NCBI GenBank assembly: GCA_963668325.1
Contig: OY764222.1
Coordinates: 992,001-1,056,000, forward strand
DNA length: 64,000 nucleotides
Reading direction: 5' to 3'
Origin: MPNP01 sp963668325
GTDB lineage: Bacteria > Pseudomonadota > Alphaproteobacteria > Rhodobacterales > Rhodobacteraceae
Positions 50,328 through 58,189 of the stretch are shown here, piece by piece (position 1 is the stretch's first letter; each line of letters begins with the position of its first letter). The notes beneath the pieces were generated by a model. It worked only from the letters and a program-made list of their open reading frames with translations. It was not told where the DNA came from and did not search any database. Position numbers and translations under genes: made by a program.

Positions 50328-51578
50328 CTATCTCTCCTTTATCTTCACGGTTGAATTATACCAGTTCATAAAGGCTGAAATACCCAGGGAAATACCCAGG
50401 AAAACCAGCATCAGCAACAGAATACTTTCCAATTCTCGCCCGGTCTGGTTAAGGGTAATTCCACCTAATGTACCCGTGATATCCATATAACCGACGGAGA
50501 TGGCCAGCGAAGAGTTCTTCGTCAGGTTCAGAAATTGGGAAATCAATGGCGGTATGATGACTCTGAGGGCCTGGGGCAAGATGATGAGGTTCATGGTCAA
50601 ACCAGGTCGCAACCCAAGCGAATATGCGGCTTCCGTCTGTCCCTTCGAAACAGCTAGAATGCCGGCTCGAACAATTTCGGCAATAAATGCCGAGGTGTAG
50701 AATGACAAGGCAATCCACAAGGCAATCAGTGAATTTCGCAAATAAACACCACCCTGGAAATTAAACCCCTTCAGTTCGGGTTTACCAAGATAAAAGCCCA
50801 TAATATAAAGAAGGATGATTGGCGGGATTATTACTACCGCAAACCTGTATGGCCAAACCCTAGGTCTCAGACCAGTTTCTTGTTGGGTTTTGTCAGCTCT
50901 TTTCTTGAGTAAATTTGAAACAAAAAAACCAGCAAACAAAACCACCAGGAAGGCAATTAGGTCAAGACTAATATCAACAACACCAAAGATACTGACATCG
51001 CCCAAACCGTTGCTAAAAAATGGCTCCGGGAGATAGGTTCCCCGGTTGGTAATGGCGACACTATCCCAAAAGATCAGGGAAGATTCCGGATTCTCACCTC
51101 GGAAAGCTGCCGGTCTGGGAAGAGATTCGATCAATACAGCCATGGTGAACACAATCCAAAGAAGAACCGGTACATTACGGAACAGTTCTACCCAAACGGT
51201 CATTATCTTGGCAACTATCCAGTTCTTGGATAGTCTCAGAATCCCGATGGCAATACCCAATACAGTTGCAGTGATACACCCCAATACGGCAATAATCAAT
51301 GTATTGATTAACCCTACAAAAGCTGCTCTCAAATGGGTTGAGCGAGAAGTATACTCAATGAGTTTCTGATTAATATCATAGCTTGAAGGTTCAAACAAAA
51401 ACCAGAGTTCAACTCCTTTTCCAAGGGTTTCAAGGTTTTGAATGGTATTGCTGATCAACCAAGAAACCAGCAACATGAACCCGGCCAAAGCAACGATTTG
51501 AATAGTCATGGATCTGTACCTGGTATCGTACAGAAGCATGCTCAGTTTAAAAGTCTTAGTTGGTGGAGCTGTTGACAC
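50328..51578 (-). CDS. aapQ: General L-amino acid ABC transporter permease AapQ
   Basis: AapQ partners AapM. The 416 residues carry the first hydrophobic helix near residue 25, the WVELFRNVPVLLWIVF loop (about residues 129-144), a large central insert and the EAA motif TEAAYSLGLRPGLTMNLIILPQA around residue 320. It ends in a basic IKER tail. It is separated from aapJ by a strong hairpin, so its expression is probably lower than that of the binding protein. Confidence 0.93.
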   Translation of the reverse strand: MSTAPPTKTFKLSMLLYDTRYRSMTIQIVALAGFMLLVSWLISNTIQNLETLGKGVELWFLFEPSSYDINQKLIEYTSRSTHLRAAFVGLINTLIIAVLGCITATVLGIAIGILRLSKNWIVAKIMTVWVELFRNVPVLLWIVFTMAVLIESLPRPAAFRGENPESSLIFWDSVAITNRGTYLPEPFFSNGLGDVSIFGVVDISLDLIAFLVVLFAGFFVSNLLKKRADKTQQETGLRPRVWPYRFAVVIIPPIILLYIMGFYLGKPELKGFNFQGGVYLRNSLIALWIALSFYTSAFIAEIVRAGILAVSKGQTEAAYSLGLRPGLTMNLIILPQALRVIIPPLISQFLNLTKNSSLAISVGYMDITGTLGGITLNQTGRELESILLLMLVFLGISLGISAFMNWYNSTVKIKER

Positions 51579-51610
51579 TTAACAAAACACTTTTCAAGAA
51601 AAATATAAAA

Positions 51611-51636
51611 AAGCCGTGAATTTTAGTTCACGGCTT
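51611..51636 (-). terminator. Intra-operon terminator between aapJ and aapQ
   Basis: AAGCCGTGAA pairs perfectly with TTCACGGCTT over ten bases, with a six-base loop. On the minus strand it is followed by TTTTATATTT, a good rho-independent tail. It lies between the binding-protein and permease genes, which allows more binding protein than channel. Confidence 0.8.
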
Positions 51637-51692
51637 CAAAGGTTTAAAGAATTGTTTGGAACAATTCAAGCACTATAAAGTGCGACGGTAAA

Positions 51693-52709
51693 TTAACGAT
51701 ATGGTGGGGCGTAAATCAAGCCACCATTGGTCCAGAGATCGTTAACGCCACGGGCAAGCCCAATCGGAGTGTCGACCCCAATGTTACGCTCGAAAATTTC
51801 ACCGTAGTTGCCAACCTGTTCAATCATGTTGACGGCCCAATCGTTGGGAAGTCCGACCATGTCAGCATAGGTTCCTTCAGTTCCAAGCAGACGGTTGATT
51901 TCCGGGTCATTGGTAGGCGCAGCGGACATATCACGAACATTGGCTGAAGTAAGGCCTTTTTCCTCGGCAATAATCAGGGCGTTAAGAACCCATCTTCCGA
52001 TGTCAGCCCACTGATCATCACCATGTCGTACCAGTGGTCCAAGTGGTTCCTTGGAAATTACCTCTGGAAGAACAACATAGTCCCCTGGGTTCTCGGCAGC
52101 AGCTCTGGTAGAAGCCAAGCCAGACCGGTCAGTTGTATAGGCATCACATGCCTGGGTAAAGAATTGCTCTTTTGCTTCAGCATTGTCTTCGATTGGCACT
52201 GGCTCGTAGGCCATTCCACTCACACGGAAAAAGTCAGCCAGATTCAATTCTGTGGTGGTTCCAGTCTGAATACAGACGCTGGCACCATCAAGTTCGGAGG
52301 CTGAGGATACACCCAGATCCGCCCTTACCATGAATCCCTGACCATCGTAGAAGTTGACACCAAGGAAGGTTTGCTTGAGGTCGGTATCTCTGGAATAGGT
52401 CCATGTTGTGTTCCTGGCCAGAATATCAAACTCACCTGCAGCTAGTGCTGTGAATCTATTCTTGGTGGATACGGGAGTAAATTCAACGGCTTGACTATCA
52501 CCAAAAATGGCAGCGGCCAAAGCTCGACAATAATCGACATCAAAGCCTTCCCATTCACCTTCGGCATCGGGGCTGGCAAAACCAACCAAACCAGTCGAAA
52601 CGCCACATTCCAGATTGCCTCTAGCCATGACATCGTCCAAAGTTGCTGAATAAGCTGAGCCTGAAACAAAAACTGCTGCCACTGCAGCAATCAAAAATTT
52701 AATTTTCAT
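51693..52709 (-). CDS. aapJ: General L-amino acid-binding protein AapJ
   Basis: AapJ is the periplasmic binding protein of the general amino-acid importer. The 338 residues begin with a signal peptide (KIKFLIAAVAAVFVSGSAYS, cleaved before ATLDD). The mature protein matches family 3 solute-binding proteins: LECGVSTGLVGFASPDAEGEW near the N-terminus, WEGFDVDYCRALAAAIFGD (about residues 55-73) and ILARNTTWTYSRD. I chose the second ATG, with GAGG eight bases upstream. Being followed by a terminator fits high expression. Confidence 0.94.
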   Translation of the reverse strand: MKIKFLIAAVAAVFVSGSAYSATLDDVMARGNLECGVSTGLVGFASPDAEGEWEGFDVDYCRALAAAIFGDSQAVEFTPVSTKNRFTALAAGEFDILARNTTWTYSRDTDLKQTFLGVNFYDGQGFMVRADLGVSSASELDGASVCIQTGTTTELNLADFFRVSGMAYEPVPIEDNAEAKEQFFTQACDAYTTDRSGLASTRAAAENPGDYVVLPEVISKEPLGPLVRHGDDQWADIGRWVLNALIIAEEKGLTSANVRDMSAAPTNDPEINRLLGTEGTYADMVGLPNDWAVNMIEQVGNYGEIFERNIGVDTPIGLARGVNDLWTNGGLIYAPPYR

Positions 52710-53109
52710 TAACATTCCCTCTATTTAGAATAAGTTAGAATGGGGCACAGGTTTAGAAAATATAACAATTTTTTGCAACAAAATTCTTAACCCAAAGTAC
52801 CACGTTCCAAAATTATCAAGAATATATAGAACACATGATGGATATACCTAATTTCTCAGTAAAATATTCTACAAATAAGAGATTATCGAGTTTTATTTTT
52901 TACATAGGTTCTTAGTTTTAAGATAATTTAGAAGATAATTCTAATAAATTATTCAGCTAGGTAGTTGAAGCATTCTATCAGGAGTGTAATGATGTTGTTT
53001 GGGGGCTGGTGTGAAGTAGAAGATATTATAATATCGGTGATTGGATAAACCATCTTTAAATCAAGAACGTTTCTTTCTATAAGACCTGTAAGATAAAACA
53101 CCTGGTCTT
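52710..53109. other. 400-base spacer between divergent aapJ and AEC transporter genes
   Basis: The aapJ promoter lies on the left. A 19-codon frame with AGGAG upstream (52989-53048) starts MMLFGGWCEVEDIII and could be a leader peptide, though this is weak. The right end holds a perfect palindrome and an inverted repeat at the start of the next gene, listed separately. Much of the middle is very AT-rich. Confidence 0.4.
53022..53035. promoter_or_regulatory. Perfect 14-bp palindrome upstream of the AEC transporter gene
   Basis: GATATTATAATATC is its own reverse complement and lies about 75 bases before the start codon. It is a candidate operator for a dimeric regulator; being AT-rich, it could also occur by chance. 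Confidence 0.3.
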
Positions 53110-53111
53110 AT
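53079..53111 (+). promoter_or_regulatory. Inverted repeat that covers the AEC transporter start codon
   Basis: ATAAGACC pairs with GGTCTTAT, whose last two bases belong to the start codon. No Shine-Dalgarno sequence lies at the usual distance. The repeat could fold in the mRNA to hide the start, or act as an operator. Confidence 0.35.
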
Positions 53112-54042
53112 GGTAGATATATTTAATAGCATCCTCCCCTTTTTTATTGTTGTCGCTTGCGGTTATGGTTCGGCAAGGATAAATTTTTTGTCAACTGAGG
53201 CTATTGCCAGTATTACAAAATTCGTCTTCTACATAGCTCTTCCTTGTATGCTATTTCGATTCTCCTCGGGGATTTCCATTGGCGAACTGTTCGACAGGGA
53301 ATTTTTCTGGGCTTATATCTGTGCAACATTTGGTGTGTATCTATTTACATTTGGTCAATCACTAGTCCGAGGAGTTGGCAGCGCGGAAGCTGCGGTTGAA
53401 GCCCAAAGTGCATCCATAGGAAATGTGGGTTTTCTGGGCATCCCAATGTTGGTACTTCTCATCGGCGAAGAATCTGTAGGACCGATTATTTTTTTCCTGG
53501 CCTTGGATCTAATTATTTTCGGTACCCTGATTGTCATGACCATAAAGATTTCCCAAGAGGGTCGATTAACCCGAGATAGCTTGGTTAAGGTTGCTTTGGG
53601 GATAATTGGCAATCCGATGGTTTTGGGGATTTCGCTGGGCTTGATCTGGGGAGAATTTGATTTATTAATGCCAGTTGCCATTGAGGAATGTTATATTCTG
53701 TTGAGCGGTGCTGCTACCCCCTGTGCTCTTTTTGTCATCGGTGCCTCCTTGGCTGATAAGTCGGCGGAAAAATATGTGGTTGCAGGGTGGCTTTCGGTTT
53801 TAAAACTTGTTGTACATCCCTTGTTGATGGCGTTTTTTGCCCTCAAGGTTTTCCAGGTAGACCCTTTTTCTGCTGGTATAATGATAATGGCTGCCGCCAT
53901 GCCCACCGCCGGCAATATCTACATATTGGCCCAACATTATGGTGTGGCGCCTAAAAGGGTATCGGCAACAATTCTGATATCAACAGCAGTTAGCGTTATC
54001 ACTTTATCAATAGTGATTGCCATGATAAACGGGGTCAACTAA
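53110..54042 (+). CDS. AEC-family transporter (auxin efflux carrier type)
   Basis: This 310-residue inner-membrane protein has about ten hydrophobic helices, with LPFFIVVACGYGSARINFLS at the N-terminus (about residues 9-28) and the family motifs around IGNVGFLGIPM (about residue 106) and MPTAGNIYILAQHYG near residue 268. AEC members export organic acids such as malate or malonate or amino acids; the substrate here is unknown. No ribosome binding site is visible, and an inverted repeat overlaps the start. It precedes fghA by 22 bases, so the two may be cotranscribed. Confidence 0.87.
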   Translation: MVDIFNSILPFFIVVACGYGSARINFLSTEAIASITKFVFYIALPCMLFRFSSGISIGELFDREFFWAYICATFGVYLFTFGQSLVRGVGSAEAAVEAQSASIGNVGFLGIPMLVLLIGEESVGPIIFFLALDLIIFGTLIVMTIKISQEGRLTRDSLVKVALGIIGNPMVLGISLGLIWGEFDLLMPVAIEECYILLSGAATPCALFVIGASLADKSAEKYVVAGWLSVLKLVVHPLLMAFFALKVFQVDPFSAGIMIMAAAMPTAGNIYILAQHYGVAPKRVSATILISTAVSVITLSIVIAMINGVN

Positions 54043-54064
54043 ATGGATCAAAGAAAGGTGGGTT

Positions 54065-54898
54065 ATGGAAACTGTTAGCAAAAACAAATGTTTTGGTGGA
54101 ACTCAAGGAGTATACAAACACTATTCCCAATCATGTCAGTGTGACATGACATTTGGTTTGTTTTTACCACCAGAAGGAAAGAAAAAAACATTTCCGGTCT
54201 TGTGGTACCTGTCCGGCTTGACATGTACACATGAGAATGCCATGACCAAGGCCGGAGCGCAACATAAGGCAGCTGAGTTGGGGATTGCCCTGGTTTTTCC
54301 TGATACCTCGCCAAGAGGTAAAGATGTTCCAGACCATGCTGATTATGATTTGGGCCAAGGTGCCGGTTTTTATGTTGATGCAACAGAAGAACCATGGAAA
54401 AAGAATTTCCAGATGTGGAGTTATATTGGCCAGGAACTGCAAGATGTGGTGAAATCAAATTTTCCTGTGGATAAAAATGCCCAGGGAATAACAGGTCATT
54501 CCATGGGTGGACATGGTGCTTTAACGCTTGCCTTGACCTTTCCTGAAACATATCGATCTGTTTCAGCGTTCTCTCCCATAGTAAATCCAACCAAATCAGA
54601 ATGGGGGCAAAAACAGTTTGCAGCCTATTTTGACGAAAATACCAATCTTCCAGATCAACACGATGCCATAAAGCTACTCAGTCAAAGAATGTATCCAGGC
54701 AACATACTTATTGACCAGGGTACCGAGGATCCCTTTTTGGACCTATTAAGACCAGATGAATTGGTTGCTGTAATGGCAAGTACTGGTCAGATGGGAACCG
54801 TTAACATGAGAGAAGGATATGACCATAGCTATTATTTTGTAGCCTCATTTATCAACGATCATATTGAACATCACCATCAAAATCTATGTGATGGCTAG
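54065..54898 (+). CDS. fghA: S-formylglutathione hydrolase
   Basis: FghA hydrolyses S-formylglutathione to formate and glutathione, the last step of glutathione-dependent formaldehyde oxidation. The 277-residue alpha/beta hydrolase shows LWYLSGLTCTHENAMTK (about residues 46-62), the nucleophile in TGHSMGGHGALTLAL (Ser at about residue 146), a catalytic Asp in the IDQGTEDPFL region and His in GYDHSYYF near residue 258. Length and motifs are those of the esterase D family. The formaldehyde dehydrogenase is not adjacent. Confidence 0.94.
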   Translation: METVSKNKCFGGTQGVYKHYSQSCQCDMTFGLFLPPEGKKKTFPVLWYLSGLTCTHENAMTKAGAQHKAAELGIALVFPDTSPRGKDVPDHADYDLGQGAGFYVDATEEPWKKNFQMWSYIGQELQDVVKSNFPVDKNAQGITGHSMGGHGALTLALTFPETYRSVSAFSPIVNPTKSEWGQKQFAAYFDENTNLPDQHDAIKLLSQRMYPGNILIDQGTEDPFLDLLRPDELVAVMASTGQMGTVNMREGYDHSYYFVASFINDHIEHHHQNLCDG

Positions 54899-54971
54899 GC
54901 AAAGATGTTCTTTCTATGGTTTGTTGTTCTGGGTATTTCCCGGACGATGGCTGATTGGTGAATATTACAGG

Positions 54972-56111
54972 TCAACCAGAAATAACGGCATCAAATAACT
55001 CTCGGTCAGGAAACCCATCAGGGATCAATCCTCTGGACTTTTGGTAGTGTTGGATGCTTTGGATGGTTTTTGGACCGATTAACCCATCAATGCCGCCAGT
55101 ATCGTATCCTTTCCTTACCATCCTTTCCTGGACCATTTTTAACTCACTATGGTTCAGGTAGTCGTCAATAAAAGGCCATCCTGAGACAAGTTTACGTCTT
55201 CCCGACAAAAGGTTTGTGAGGTGGCCTACTGCCAGGGCATAAAATCTCGATGGGTTATAGTCCAGAATTGTATTGAAATTGCCAAAAAGAGCAAATTTAG
55301 GGCCATCCTTACCTGCTGGAGTAATAATTTTTGTAACTAAATCTAGTGATACTTCTTCGAACACAAATTCAATTCCTTGTGACATCCAGAATGCCACAGT
55401 TTCCTCTCGTCCAGAATTTGCTCTTAGAAAATCAAACCCCTCAGGCAACAAGATTTCTGAAAGGATTGGTACGTTATCCTTCCAATTGTGCTTGCTGAGA
55501 TAATTGGCAGTTGAGGCCAATGCATCCAGTGGGTCATTCTCCCAGATATCAATTTTCTTCCGATTTCGAATATCCAGTCCAAATTCCAGGTAAGTAGTTG
55601 GCATAAACTGTGTATGCCCCATGGCTCCTGCCCAAGAGCCCTTGAATTGATCTGGGCGAACCACGTCCGAATGAATGATTTTTAAAGCCGAGAGCAAATT
55701 CTGTTCAAAAAAATCCTGTCTTGAGTTTTTGATTGAAGCAAGGGAAGCTAAGGCATCCAGGACATAATGGTCACCTCTGATTTTGCCATATTGTGTTTCT
55801 ATGCCCCATATGGCTGTCAGAACTTCTGGATCAACGGATAAGCCATAATTCCTTATGGTATTGAATGCTTTTGCTTCTGTATGGAGTTTCTCGGCACCTG
55901 TACTAAATTGCTGATCTGAAACCAAAATATTGAAGTACTTTTCAAGCGCTAATATTCCTTCAGGTTGGTTGTTGGCTTTATTCCAGACGTCATCATCAAA
56001 ACGGACCGATTCCAAAAGACCTGTTAATTGTGAATCCAATAGTGTTTCTTGAGCACGGGGAATAAAGGCCTCCCGCCACTGGTTAAAATTGGAGACGAGG
56101 TCTGAACACAT
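54972..56111 (-). CDS. MltB-type lytic murein transglycosylase with peptidoglycan-binding domain
   Basis: This 379-residue enzyme would cleave peptidoglycan glycan strands. The catalytic Glu is in AIWGIETQYG (about residue 108), followed by WAGAMGHTQFMPTTYL (about residues 160-175) and DALASTANYLSKHNW, all typical of MltB. A PG_binding_1 domain closes the protein (VRKGYDTGGIDGLIGPKTIQ). Family members need export, yet the frame has no signal peptide: the first residues are MCSDLVSNFNQWREAF and a stop lies three codons upstream. A frameshift at the 5' end or a different mode of export should be considered. Confidence 0.85.
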   Translation of the reverse strand: MCSDLVSNFNQWREAFIPRAQETLLDSQLTGLLESVRFDDDVWNKANNQPEGILALEKYFNILVSDQQFSTGAEKLHTEAKAFNTIRNYGLSVDPEVLTAIWGIETQYGKIRGDHYVLDALASLASIKNSRQDFFEQNLLSALKIIHSDVVRPDQFKGSWAGAMGHTQFMPTTYLEFGLDIRNRKKIDIWENDPLDALASTANYLSKHNWKDNVPILSEILLPEGFDFLRANSGREETVAFWMSQGIEFVFEEVSLDLVTKIITPAGKDGPKFALFGNFNTILDYNPSRFYALAVGHLTNLLSGRRKLVSGWPFIDDYLNHSELKMVQERMVRKGYDTGGIDGLIGPKTIQSIQHYQKSRGLIPDGFPDRELFDAVISG

Positions 56112-56148
56112 AATTTGGAATCACAGTGATCAGTGCAAGAATGTGGTT

Positions 56149-56445
56149 TCAATCTGTTTTATGTGTTTCCTGGAATCTCTGTTGCTGTTCGGCCGTTGCT
56201 TCTTTCTGATACAGTTTTTTCCACTCATCAAAAGGCATACCGTAGACAATTTCTCTTGATTCATCTTTTTCAATTGCAACCCCCTTTTCAGAAGCCGCCT
56301 CTGCATACCACCTGGAAAGACAATTGCGACAAAACCCTGCTAGATTCATCATATCTATGTTTTGAACATCCGTTCTATTTCTGAGATGGTCAACAAGGCG
56401 CTGGTAAACAGCGGACTCTATCTCTGTTTGTGTCTTATTATCCAT
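56149..56445 (-). CDS. DUF1244 family protein
   Basis: This 98-residue protein belongs to DUF1244, a small family common in proteobacteria. Its core is VDHLRNRTDVQNIDMMNLAGFCRNCLSRWYAEA (around residues 18-50, in two helices) followed by GMPFDEWKKLYQ near residue 69. No function is known. It lies 37 bases upstream of the transglycosylase gene on the same strand, so they may share a transcript. Confidence 0.88.
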   Translation of the reverse strand: MDNKTQTEIESAVYQRLVDHLRNRTDVQNIDMMNLAGFCRNCLSRWYAEAASEKGVAIEKDESREIVYGMPFDEWKKLYQKEATAEQQQRFQETHKTD

Positions 56446-56766
56446 AGCTTCAACCGATTGGAATTTATTGTAGTTTAATAAAGTCTATAGTAAGGTAGTA
56501 TAATACTAAACCAAGCAACAATAATTTCTAGCAACGATCTTGGTTATTTTTTGAATTTAGGTACAAAAACCTCAAAAAGGGTCAAAATACATGGCAAGTA
56601 GACGATTGGAAGAGTTCATACAAATGGCATATATTCCAATTTGCCATTTAGAGAGTTTCTACCTTGTTGAAACGGACTTATAATAAAACCAGAAGAAATG
56701 ACTGAAAATTTGATATTGGTGGTTAAAGAACCAGATCACCTAAGTTCAAATTAGGAGAAAGATAAA
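56446..56766. other. Spacer upstream of the DNA methyltransferase gene
   Basis: This AT-rich stretch separates two divergent units. A perfect inverted repeat, AAATGGCA and TGCCATTT (56622-56629 and 56642-56649), could be an operator for the methyltransferase pair. A 30-codon frame begins at 56591 but has no strong ribosome binding site. I find no other gene. Confidence 0.4.
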
Positions 56767-57642
56767 ATGCCCAAAACTAAGGAGGTTTTGTTTCCACCAA
56801 TTGAGTCTAATCTACACCAAAGAACCAAATCGTTTGATGCTCCAGATCTATGGAAACTTAAACTTGGTAAAATCTATAACGAGAATTGCTTGATTACGAT
56901 GGGAAAGATGCATGATGATTGTATTGACCTAGTTGTTACAAGTCCCCCATATGATGATATGAGAGAATATTCCGGTAATGGTTTTAGCAATTTTGAGAAT
57001 ATTGCTCATGAGATTTACCGTATTGTAAAACCTGGAGGGGTTGTTGTTTGGGTTATTGGTGATCAGACTATTTGTGGGAATGAAACTGGAACAAGCTTTC
57101 GACATGCACTTTATTTTCGGGATGAAGTAGGATTTAATCTTTTTGATACAATGATCTATATAAAAACCCCGAGGGGAGCTGTTGGAAACAACAAAACCTA
57201 TTGGCAGTCCTTCGAGTATATGTTTGTTTTGTCAAAAGGGCAGCCCAAAACAATTAATCTAATATGTGATCGTGAGAACAAAGAGGCTAGAAAAGGAGAT
57301 AACAGCCAAAAACGTCAGTTTAATGGCACAAAAAAACCTGTTTCTCGCAAAGGGTATGGAAAAACTGGACGTAGACTAAATGTTTGGGAGTATTTGATTG
57401 GCCGGAACCACTCAACACGGGATAATATTGCATTCGAACATCCGGCAATATTTCCAGAACAATTGGCACATGATCATATTTTTTCATGGAGTAATACAGG
57501 AGATATTATTTATGATCCATTTATGGGCAGTGGTACAACGGCCAAAATGGCTACTTTGAGCGACAGGCAGTGGATTGGTAGTGAGATCAATAGAGATTAT
57601 TGTGAAATAGCCCAAGAAAGATTAACCAATGTTATGCGATGA
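56767..57642 (+). CDS. Site-specific DNA methyltransferase (beta class, N4-cytosine/N6-adenine)
   Basis: The 291-residue protein methylates an exocyclic amine in DNA. Catalytic motif IV is TSPPYDDMREY (about residues 58-68) and SAM-binding motif I is YDPFMGSGTTAKMA (about residues 251-264); this order, IV before I, defines the beta class. The central region (KGDNSQKRQFNGTKK) is probably the target-recognition part. AGGAG lies nine bases upstream of the ATG. It overlaps a nuclease gene by 14 bases, as expected for a restriction-modification pair, and the AT-rich composition suggests recent gain. The target site cannot be predicted. Confidence 0.88.
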   Translation: MPKTKEVLFPPIESNLHQRTKSFDAPDLWKLKLGKIYNENCLITMGKMHDDCIDLVVTSPPYDDMREYSGNGFSNFENIAHEIYRIVKPGGVVVWVIGDQTICGNETGTSFRHALYFRDEVGFNLFDTMIYIKTPRGAVGNNKTYWQSFEYMFVLSKGQPKTINLICDRENKEARKGDNSQKRQFNGTKKPVSRKGYGKTGRRLNVWEYLIGRNHSTRDNIAFEHPAIFPEQLAHDHIFSWSNTGDIIYDPFMGSGTTAKMATLSDRQWIGSEINRDYCEIAQERLTNVMR

Positions 57643-58093
57643 GTGCCGTAAGGTAGAAGCGATTCAAGGAGATGATTACTGCACTAAATGCAAGACCGCG
57701 ATAAAAGAATGTAAAGGATGTCATGCTGAATTAAGTATTTTTGATTTTGCTGCCAATCAAAGGACACCTAGAGGGGCAATGAATCGAAGAAGCTATTGTA
57801 AATCTTGCTACAAGAAGAGAAAAGGAAAATATCCAAAGAGATCTGATATTGATGAATTCGAAAGTACAAGCCCACGGCCCCCTATTGGTGATACGTTCCA
57901 ATGCCCCCTATGTGAACGAATTTTTACAGTAACCAACAATAAATTAGTTAATCTTGACCATGATCATATAACTGGTGAAATAAGAGGTTGGATTTGTCAG
58001 GATTGTAATACTAGCATGGGGAGGATGGGCGATGATATTTCAACACTCGCTAGAGCAATTATTTGGCTAAAGACAGCAGGAAAAGGATTGTAG
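57629..58093 (+). CDS. Endonuclease VII-like HNH nuclease
   Basis: This 154-residue protein is a zinc-rich HNH nuclease of the recombination endonuclease VII group. It has several CxxC pairs (CDEC, CTKC, CKGC, CKSC) in the N-terminal half, then CPLCERIF, the HNH core LVNLDHDHITGEIRGWICQDC (around residues 108-128) and NTSMGRMGDD. Such enzymes cut branched DNA in phages, and some serve as restriction enzymes. Overlap with the methyltransferase gene supports a cognate pair, though without testing this stays an inference. Confidence 0.82.
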   Translation: MLCDECRKVEAIQGDDYCTKCKTAIKECKGCHAELSIFDFAANQRTPRGAMNRRSYCKSCYKKRKGKYPKRSDIDEFESTSPRPPIGDTFQCPLCERIFTVTNNKLVNLDHDHITGEIRGWICQDCNTSMGRMGDDISTLARAIIWLKTAGKGL

Positions 58094-58127
58094 AATTTTT
58101 ATTCTTATAATACTTTTTCGTTGAGTT

Positions 58128-58155
58128 ATTTTTCCTTTGACCAAGAGGGAAAAAT
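58128..58155. terminator. Bidirectional terminator between HNH nuclease and pheS genes
   Basis: ATTTTTCC pairs with GGAAAAAT, extended by a T-G pair, around a loop of about ten bases. The arms themselves give T-runs on each strand, and the element lies between two convergent genes. Confidence 0.5.
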
Positions 58156-58189
58156 CTGAATCTGAGGGGTGGTTAAAAAGCCGTTATAG

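Noticed and set aside
56767..58093. Prophage fragment around the methyltransferase and HNH genes
   Set aside because: No integrase, portal, terminase or attachment repeats are visible; only two genes of this type occur.
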